From assembly GCA_965371445.1 (NCBI GenBank), contig CBDUYN010000001.1, forward strand, positions 1 to 64,000: a stretch of DNA of 64,000 nt, given 5' to 3'. Under the pieces are notes generated by a model that worked only from the letters and a program-made list of their open reading frames with translations, did no database searches and had not been told where the DNA came from. This document shows, piece after piece, positions 58,352 to 64,000 of the stretch. The translations under genes were made by a program, and so were the position numbers. This DNA is from DASWIG01 sp965371445. Lineage in GTDB: Bacteria > Acidobacteriota > Thermoanaerobaculia > Multivoradales > J023. Each line of letters starts with the position of its first letter. The stretch's first letter is position 1.

Positions 58352-59139
58352 CAGAGCACCCTCGCTTCCTTCTGCAGTTTCTCGACCAGGACCTTGGCGG
58401 CGGTCGCCGGGTCGCCTTCGATCACCTCGGCACCGGCTCCGCTGTCGGGAAAGCTCATCGAGAGCACTTCGAGGCGCGAGCCCGCGGCTCCGATCTCACT
58501 CGCCTCGAGGCCTAGCTCTTCGGGGCTCGGCGTCGCGACGGGCTTTCTTTTCGCCTTCATGATGCCCTTGAGCGAAGCGTAGCGTGGATGGTTGATGCCC
58601 GCCTGCACCTCGATGACCGCGGGCAGCGAGAGGTGAAAAATCTCGTTCATGCCCGACTCCATCTCGCGCGTCACCCGGGCCAAGCCGTCTTCGAGCTCGA
58701 CGCCCATGACGAGCCAGGCATGGGGCCAGCCGAGCCGGCCGGCGAGGATCGAGGCGGTGGCGGCGTAGCCCGAGTCGTTCGACTGCGAGCCGGTGAGCAC
58801 CAGGCCGACCTCCTCTTTCTTCACCGCGGCGGCCAGCGCCCGGGCGGTCGCCGCCGCGTCGCCACCTAGAAACGCCTCGTCCAGGAGGTGGACGGCACGC
58901 GCTGCTCCCAGGGCCAGGCCTTTGCGCAGGGCCTCCTTGACCCGCTCGGGTCCGAGACTCAGGACGACCACCTCGCCGCCGGTTTTTTCCGCCAGCTGGA
59001 GGCCTTCTTCGAGGGCGTAGGTGTCGCTCTCGTTGATCACGAACGGCTGCTCTTCTTCGTCGATCCACCGTCCGTCCTTGGCGAGGCGCAGCCGCGCCTC
59101 CGTATCCGGTACCTGTTTGATGCACACAGCGATTCGCAT
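58351..59139 (-). CDS. etfB: Electron transfer flavoprotein beta subunit
   Basis: 262 residues: MRIAVCIKQVPDTEARLRL, INESDTYALEEGLQLAEKTGGEVVVLSLG, LVLTGSQSNDSGYAATASILAGRLGWPHAW, and the beta-subunit signature VTREMESGMNEIFHLSLPAVIEVQAGINHPRYASLKGIMKAK. Start at the ATG at 59139, with AAGGAG upstream; the frame before it is noise. Forms an operon with etfA. Confidence 0.95.
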   Translation of the reverse strand: MRIAVCIKQVPDTEARLRLAKDGRWIDEEEQPFVINESDTYALEEGLQLAEKTGGEVVVLSLGPERVKEALRKGLALGAARAVHLLDEAFLGGDAAATARALAAAVKKEEVGLVLTGSQSNDSGYAATASILAGRLGWPHAWLVMGVELEDGLARVTREMESGMNEIFHLSLPAVIEVQAGINHPRYASLKGIMKAKRKPVATPSPEELGLEASEIGAAGSRLEVLSMSFPDSGAGAEVIEGDPATAAKVLVEKLQKEARVL

Positions 59140-59400
59140 GCGGCTCTCCTTGGGTCTTGGATTCTTTGGGACTCCCGGGAGCGCCGAAGTCTTTCGGGAA
59201 GGAAGGGGACCCCGCACCGCGGGTCCGGTTCGTCGCCGCGGCCCGATCCCGGGCGTCACCAGCCTATCACGCGGCCCCACGCCCGGCCAGGCCCGGCACG
59301 GCAAGCTCACGAGATCCCGTCGGCGCGCCACCCGGCAGCGGTGGACATCGCCGTCACGGCATGCTAGCTTTTCAGCGGAGTCTTGTGGAGAAAGGGACCT

Positions 59401-60138
59401 ATGTTGTCGGAGATTTCACTTCTCATCGCTCAGACGTTGCGGCCCGGGATCGAGCGGGGAATGGTGCAGCTGTTCCTGGAGTCGGGACCCATGGCGAAGA
59501 TGGTCTTCGCCAGCCTGCTCTTCCTCTCGATCGGCTCCTGGGCGATCATGATCAGCAAAGTGCTCCAGTACCGCCGGGCCGACCAGCACGGCGAGCAGTT
59601 CCTCGAGGTCTTCCGCCGCTCGAAGCGCTTCAGCGAGGTCAACGCGGTGGCCGGGAAGCTTTTTGGCACGCCGATAGTGGGACTCTTCCAGGCCGGCTAC
59701 GCGGAGATCGACGCCCAGGTCAAGGCGGCCCAGGAGGCGGCCAAAGCGGGGGCCCCCGCGGCTTCTTTCCAGGTCAAGTCGCTCGAAAGCGTCGAGCGGA
59801 GCCTGCGGCGGGCGATCGGCATCGAGGTGAGCGTGCTCGGCCGCGGCCAGCCCTTCCTCGCCACGACGGCGGCGGCCTCGCCCTTCATCGGCCTTTTTGG
59901 CACGGTCTGGGGCATCATGGTGGCCTTCGAGTCGATGGGCGCCACCGGCTCGACGTCGCTGACTGCGGTAGCGCCGGGTATCGCCGAGGCGCTGATCAAC
60001 ACCGCCGCGGGGCTCGTGGCGGCGATCCCGGCGCTGATTGGCTTCAACTACTACGGCGCACGGCTGCGGGCGATGCGCAACCAGATGGAGGACTTCGTCC
60101 TCGAGTTCTTGAACCTCACCGAGCGCAACTTCACCTAG
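59401..60138 (+). CDS. tolQ: TolQ/ExbB-type proton channel protein
   Basis: 245 residues with three membrane helices: MVFASLLFLSIGSWAIMISKVL, then the pair around FLATTAAASPFIGLFGTVWGIMVAF and LINTAAGLVAAIPALIGFNYY. With TolR it uses the proton gradient to drive TolA and keep the outer membrane tied during division. First gene of the Tol-Pal cluster. The ATG at 59401 is preceded by GAGAAAGGG. Confidence 0.94.
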   Translation: MLSEISLLIAQTLRPGIERGMVQLFLESGPMAKMVFASLLFLSIGSWAIMISKVLQYRRADQHGEQFLEVFRRSKRFSEVNAVAGKLFGTPIVGLFQAGYAEIDAQVKAAQEAAKAGAPAASFQVKSLESVERSLRRAIGIEVSVLGRGQPFLATTAAASPFIGLFGTVWGIMVAFESMGATGSTSLTAVAPGIAEALINTAAGLVAAIPALIGFNYYGARLRAMRNQMEDFVLEFLNLTERNFT

Positions 60139-60160
60139 GAACCTCTGAGGACCGACGAGC

Positions 60161-60589
60161 ATGGCCTTCAACCTGAGCAGCAGCCAAGACGAAGCGGAGA
60201 TGTCCGACATCAACGTCACGCCGCTCGTCGACGTGATGCTGGTGCTTCTGATCATCTTCATGATCACCGCCCCGATGCTGCACCAGGGCGTCGAGGTCTC
60301 GCTCCCCGAGACCGAGGCCGCCGAGCCCATCCAGATGCGGGTCGACGATCCGCTCGTGCTCTCGGTCAAGGCCGACGGCCTGGTCTACATCCTTGACCGG
60401 CCGGTCCATCCGTCGCGCCTCGTCGAGCAGATCAAGCCGCTTCTGAAACGTCGTGACGACAAACAGGTCTTCCTGAAAGGAGACCGAGACATCAGCTACG
60501 GCCAGTTCATCCATGTCGTCGACCTCCTCTACAAGGGAGGCATCCGGCACGTGGGGCTGGTCACCGAGCAGATCGTGCCGGAGAAGTAG
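60161..60589 (+). CDS. tolR: TolR/ExbD-type protein
   Basis: 142 residues. One membrane helix with the essential aspartate: DINVTPLVDVMLVLLIIFMITAPM, followed by a periplasmic domain (VDDPLVLSVKADGLVYILDRPV...QVFLKGDRDISYGQFIHVVDLLYKGGI). Partner of TolQ, 22 bases downstream of it. Confidence 0.94.
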   Translation: MAFNLSSSQDEAEMSDINVTPLVDVMLVLLIIFMITAPMLHQGVEVSLPETEAAEPIQMRVDDPLVLSVKADGLVYILDRPVHPSRLVEQIKPLLKRRDDKQVFLKGDRDISYGQFIHVVDLLYKGGIRHVGLVTEQIVPEK

Positions 60590-60609
60590 AGCCCCGAGGG
60601 AACGAGGAC

Positions 60610-61338
60610 ATGGCGAAAGGAGTCGATCGTATCCTCGAGGAACGCCGCCGCAGGGGGACGAGCCGCAGCTACATCTTGTCCATGGTGTTCCACGTCGTCC
60701 TGGCGGCGGCATTCCTGTTCTTGCCGAGCCTTTTCGCCAAACCTCAGCAGCAATTCGAGTACGTCTCGGTGATGGTCGTGACCCCTCAGGCCCTGGGCGC
60801 CCTCGAGACGCCGCCTCCCCCGCCTCCCGAACCGCCCCCGGAGCCACCGCCCCCGGAGCCACCGCCCCCGGAGCCACCGCCCCCGGCGGCCGACGTGCCG
60901 GTGATCCAGACCAAGCCGCAGAAGGAGCCGCCGAAACCGGCGCCGATCGCGAGGCCCCCGCCGATCGTCCAGGTCGAGCAGCGGCCTCCCAGACGTGAGG
61001 GATCGCCGCAAGGTTCCTCCCTCGGAGCTTCGACCAGCACGGCCACCCTGGGCGTCGAGGACCCCAACTTCACCTACGGCTACTATCTCGACCGGGTGAT
61101 CGGAGCGATCTCGCGCAACTGGACGAGGCCCCTCGTGGGCTCGGAGGTCCAGGACGCCATCTTCCATTTCCGCATCCGGCGCGACGGGACGATCACCGAG
61201 CCCACCCTGCGCGAAGGGTCCGGCTCCCAGATCTTCGACGCCGCGGCACGCCGCGCCATCGAGTCGTCCTCGCCGCTGCCGCCCCTGCCGCGGGGCTACA
61301 AGCCCACGTCCCTGGGAATCAACCTGATCGTCAAATGA
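60610..61338 (+). CDS. TolA/TonB-type energy transducer
   Basis: 242 residues: cytoplasmic basic start, one membrane helix (SYILSMVFHVVLAAAFLFLP), a proline/glutamate-rich spacer encoded partly by a tandem 15-base repeat (GAGCCACCGCCCCCG, three copies near 60840-60886), and a TonB-like C-terminal domain (YYLDRVIGAISRNWTRP...FRIRRDGTITEPTLREGSGSQIFDAAARRAIESSSPLPPLP). Position between tolR and tolB makes TolA its likely role, though the C-terminus is TonB-like. Confidence 0.9.
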   Translation: MAKGVDRILEERRRRGTSRSYILSMVFHVVLAAAFLFLPSLFAKPQQQFEYVSVMVVTPQALGALETPPPPPPEPPPEPPPPEPPPPEPPPPAADVPVIQTKPQKEPPKPAPIARPPPIVQVEQRPPRREGSPQGSSLGASTSTATLGVEDPNFTYGYYLDRVIGAISRNWTRPLVGSEVQDAIFHFRIRRDGTITEPTLREGSGSQIFDAAARRAIESSSPLPPLPRGYKPTSLGINLIVK

Positions 61339-61370
61339 TCGATGGACCGCAACCGAGAACGGAGACGGCG

Positions 61371-62732
61371 ATGAACGACCGATTCGCATTCCGAGCCCTG
61401 CCGCTCTTGATCGTCCTGCTCCTCGCCACCGCGGCGAGCGTCGCCGCGCAGCAGGAGCCTCCCCCTACCGAAGAGGGTACCGACGCCACCATCGTCCTCA
61501 CCGACATGACCCGCGAGCGAGTCCGCCTCGCTTTTCCTCAGGCGACGCTTGAGAGCTCGCTGCTAGGCGACGACCCGTACGCGGCGCGGGAAATCGAGCA
61601 GACGCTGCGCGACGACCTCGACTACTCGCGGGTGTTCAACGTCCAGGGACCGACCGAGCTTTCCGTCCTGACCATGACCGGTGAGCGCACGCACGACTTC
61701 GAGCAGTACCGCTCGCTCGGCAACGAGGTCGTGCTCCTCGCCTCCGTCAAGCGCGAGGACGACAAGCTCGTGCTCGAGGGACGGGTCTACGACCTGCCGA
61801 GCAGCCAGTCGATCACCGGCAAACGCTACCGCGGCCTAGCCTCGCAGGCGCGCCGGATCGCCCACACCATGGCCGACGGCCTCTACCACCAGTTCACCGG
61901 CCGCCCGGGCATCGCGCTCACCACCATCGCTTTTCAGTCGGACCGCGACGGCGCCAACCGTCAAGAGCTCTACCTGATGGACTACGACGGCCGCAACCAG
62001 CGCCGCATCAGCGCCCACAAGTCGACCAGCGGCTACTCCGCCTGGAGCCCCAAGGGCGACGCCATCGCCTACGTCTCCTACTTCTCCGGCAGCGCCGGCA
62101 TCTACTACGTTGACCTCGCCAGCAGCCGCAAGGTGCCGATCTACACCGACGGGGTGCTCAACATCTCGCCGACCTTTTCGCCCGACGGCACCCAGGTGGC
62201 TTTCGCGCACGCCAGCGAGGGCGCCAACATCGACATCTACACCTGTCCCCGCGACTGCCAAAGCCCCAGAAGGCTGACGCGCCGCCGCGGCATCGACACC
62301 AACCCGGCCTGGAGCCCTGACGGCCAACAGATCGCCTTCACCTCCGACCGCTCGGGCCGGCCCAACGTCTACGTCATGGACGTCGACGGCTCGAACGTCC
62401 GGCGCGTCTCCTTCGAAGGCGACTACAACGAGGGCGCCAACTGGCGGCCCGACGGCACCCACCTGGTCTACGCCAGCCGGCGGAGCACGAGAGGGCCCTT
62501 CCAGGTCGTGGTGACCAACCTCGTGGACCTCGGCAACCAGGTGCTCACGAACGGACCGGAGAGCTACGAGGAGCCCTGCTATTCGCCCGATGGGCGGCGC
62601 ATCCTCTACACCGCCCGCCGCGGCCGCGACTCCCAGGTCCACGTCATGGACGCCGACGGCTCGAACCAGCGCCAGCTCACCCATGAGGGCAACAACATGG
62701 GGCCCGCCTGGTCGGGTTTCGTCCAACGATGA
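61371..62732 (+). CDS. tolB: Tol-Pal system protein TolB
   Basis: 453 residues. Signal peptide, an N-terminal domain (LDYSRVFNVQGPT, GNEVVLLASVKREDDKLVLEGRVYD), then a beta-propeller of WD40-like blades, seen as SPKGDAIAY, SPDGTQVAF, SPDGQQIAF, RPDGTHLVY and SPDGRRILY. Binds Pal in the periplasm. Ends with the usual NNMGPAWS. Confidence 0.95.
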   Translation: MNDRFAFRALPLLIVLLLATAASVAAQQEPPPTEEGTDATIVLTDMTRERVRLAFPQATLESSLLGDDPYAAREIEQTLRDDLDYSRVFNVQGPTELSVLTMTGERTHDFEQYRSLGNEVVLLASVKREDDKLVLEGRVYDLPSSQSITGKRYRGLASQARRIAHTMADGLYHQFTGRPGIALTTIAFQSDRDGANRQELYLMDYDGRNQRRISAHKSTSGYSAWSPKGDAIAYVSYFSGSAGIYYVDLASSRKVPIYTDGVLNISPTFSPDGTQVAFAHASEGANIDIYTCPRDCQSPRRLTRRRGIDTNPAWSPDGQQIAFTSDRSGRPNVYVMDVDGSNVRRVSFEGDYNEGANWRPDGTHLVYASRRSTRGPFQVVVTNLVDLGNQVLTNGPESYEEPCYSPDGRRILYTARRGRDSQVHVMDADGSNQRQLTHEGNNMGPAWSGFVQR

Positions 62733-62783
62733 GGGTTCACCGCCGACTTCGACCAGGAACGTCAGAATCAGCGGTTGCCAAGC

Positions 62784-62799
62784 TGGCACGCATTCTGTT
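62784..62799 (+). promoter_or_regulatory. Possible sigma-54-like promoter upstream of pal
   Basis: TGGCACG then four bases and CTGTT. The -24 element is perfect, the -12 element (TTGCW) is poor. The 196-base gap before pal otherwise shows nothing. Confidence 0.2.
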
Positions 62800-62928
62800 A
62801 CCTTTCAGGCCTGGGATCATCGTCATTTACGGCCGTTTCGCCGAACGAAATCGGAGTCCATGGCATCGACCCTCGGATTGAAGGACCGATATTGAACCCC
62901 CCCCGAATACCAGGAGGCTGCTGAAGAG

Positions 62929-63498
62929 ATGAAGATGGATCGGAAATGGATCGTCCTGGCCGCGCTTGCGGCCACGGTTTTGCTCGCCGCCGGCTGCTCG
63001 TCAGGCCCGGAACCCGTCGCCCCGCCACCCCCGGTCGTCGAGACCCCGCCGCCGATCGAAGTGCCGGAGGAGCCCACGCCGGCTCCGATGGCCGACGTCA
63101 AGGAAGAGCCGCCGCCCGAGAGCATCCAGGACCTGCAGGCCCGGCTCGAAAGCGAGGGTCTCATCGGCGACGTGTTCTACGACTTCGACAAGTACGACCT
63201 GCGCGACGACGCCAAGAAGCGCCTGGCCAAGAACGCCGAGTTCTTGAACAGCGGCGACGGCAACGTCCTGAGCTTCACCATCGAAGGTCACTGCGACGAG
63301 CGTGGGACCAACGAGTACAACCTGGCCCTCGGCCAGAACCGTACCAGCGCCGCCCTCGACTACCTGCTCTCGTTGGGCGTCGACCGTAGCCGCTTCAAGA
63401 CCATCAGCTACGGCGAGGAGCGCCCTTTCTGCACCGAGTCGAGCGAGGAGTGCTGGCAGCGCAACCGGCGGGCCCGCTTCGCGCTCTCGGGCCGCTAG
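62929..63498 (+). CDS. pal: Peptidoglycan-associated lipoprotein Pal
   Basis: 189 residues. Lipoprotein signal with lipobox LLAAGC, a proline-rich linker, and an OmpA-like peptidoglycan-binding domain (VFYDFDKYDLRDDAKKRLAKNAEFLN, IEGHCDERGTNEYNLALGQNRTSAALDYLLSLGV, SYGEERPFC). Anchors the outer membrane to the wall and binds TolB. Confidence 0.96.
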   Translation: MKMDRKWIVLAALAATVLLAAGCSSGPEPVAPPPPVVETPPPIEVPEEPTPAPMADVKEEPPPESIQDLQARLESEGLIGDVFYDFDKYDLRDDAKKRLAKNAEFLNSGDGNVLSFTIEGHCDERGTNEYNLALGQNRTSAALDYLLSLGVDRSRFKTISYGEERPFCTESSEECWQRNRRARFALSGR

Positions 63499-63536
63499 CA
63501 GCTGGCGCTTCCCATCAGCCGCAGGACGAACGGTTC

Positions 63537-64000
63537 GTGAAACCGAGCATCCTTGCCGTCCGTTTGCTGCGGAGCTCGGCGCTGCGGAGCCTTCCCAGCG
63601 CCGGCTTTGCCGCTCTTGCGGCGATGTCGGTCCTTGCTTGCACGTCTTCGCAAGAGCTCGTCAAGCTGCGCATGCAGCTCCAGAACCTGCACGTCGAAGT
63701 CCTTCAGCTTCAAAAGGAAGGCCCGACCAAGGACGAGGTGGCGGAGATGACCCAGGCGATCTCCGCCCAGATCGCGGAGCTCTCGCGCTCGGAGGGCACC
63801 AGCCAGGCCAAGCTCGACGACTTGGCCCAGCGCCTCGCGGCGCTCGAAACCAAGCTCGAGGACACGAACTTTCGCCTCGCCCAGTTGGGGCAACAGATCG
63901 CGGCCGCCACCGAAGAGCTCCAGGCGGTACGAAGAGCCACCGAGATGGCCCGCCGGAGCTCCCCGCCGCTGCCTCCCCCGTCGGCCGCCGCCCCCAATCC
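63537..64000 (+). CDS. cpoB: CpoB/YbgF-like Tol-Pal accessory protein, cut by right edge
   Basis: At least 154 residues from a GTG at 63537. A possible lipobox (MSVLACTS) is followed by a coiled coil (LVKLRMQLQNLHVEVLQLQKEG...ELSRSEGTSQAKLDDLAQRLAALE) and a proline-rich end at the window edge, where TPR repeats would be expected. Place after pal is the normal one for cpoB. Confidence 0.8.
   Translation, partial: MKPSILAVRLLRSSALRSLPSAGFAALAAMSVLACTSSQELVKLRMQLQNLHVEVLQLQKEGPTKDEVAEMTQAISAQIAELSRSEGTSQAKLDDLAQRLAALETKLEDTNFRLAQLGQQIAAATEELQAVRRATEMARRSSPPLPPPSAAAPN

Overview
The window is a GC-rich chromosome segment of a Gram-negative bacterium. It has a complete tolQ-tolR-tolA/tonB-tolB-pal-cpoB envelope cluster, lipoboxes and many signal peptides. 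Menaquinone synthesis (MenD), an electron-transferring flavoprotein, several Ser/Thr kinases with TPR or formylglycine-enzyme-like domains, a sortilin-type propeller protein, an S9 glutamyl endopeptidase and paired MacB-type permeases together suggest Acidobacteriota (perhaps the Thermoanaerobaculia side). That placement is inference; no rRNA or tRNA gene was found in the window.

Layout. 0-6 kb: small proteins, a TIR/NB-ARC/TPR STAND protein with a 45-aa leader gene, catalase, and a DUF433/DUF5615 toxin-antitoxin pair. 6-13 kb: secreted propeller protein, LolA-like protein, S9 peptidase. 13-17 kb: nrdB (class Ic type, Phe at the radical site) and nrdA, with two NrdR boxes upstream. 17-24 kb: response regulator, membrane glycosyltransferase-like protein, kinase, menD. 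23.7-29.7 kb: an accessory region with an unrecognised protein, cupin and M50-like protease, hicB with a truncated hicA, a decayed lower-GC DUF1156-type DNA methyltransferase, and a chimeric partial copy of the cupin/M50 cluster. 30-42 kb: metallophosphoesterase, frameshifted Uma2-like gene, a selenoprotein MsrA, DoxX, two MacB-like permeases, citrate synthase, ECF sigma/anti-sigma, carboxypeptidase, Asp racemase. 42-50.7 kb: a minus-strand run of kinase-TPR, Pup-like protein, PafA/Dop-like enzyme and kinase-FGE. 50.7-59 kb: dusA, an IlvC paralogue, hydrolase, DHH phosphoesterase, a doubly selenocysteine-encoding MerB-like gene, speD, a glutaredoxin-like secreted protein, etfBA. 59.4-64 kb: Tol-Pal, cut by the right edge.

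Three observations stand out. First, a MerB-like organomercurial lyase frame (54783-55529) reads through two in-frame TGA codons exactly where the two catalytic cysteines belong; the second TGA is followed by a 7-bp hairpin with a GGTC apical loop, as in bacterial SECIS elements. Second, an MsrA-like frame (32722-33474) has TGA at the catalytic Cys of GCFWG, with a similar hairpin at the same distance (19 nt). The organism therefore probably makes selenoproteins. Third, a 50-aa Pup-like protein ending in GGE lies just upstream of a PafA/Dop-family enzyme that carries a hydrophobic membrane insertion, in a run with two Ser/Thr kinases and with no proteasome gene in view: a candidate membrane-anchored pupylation-like system.
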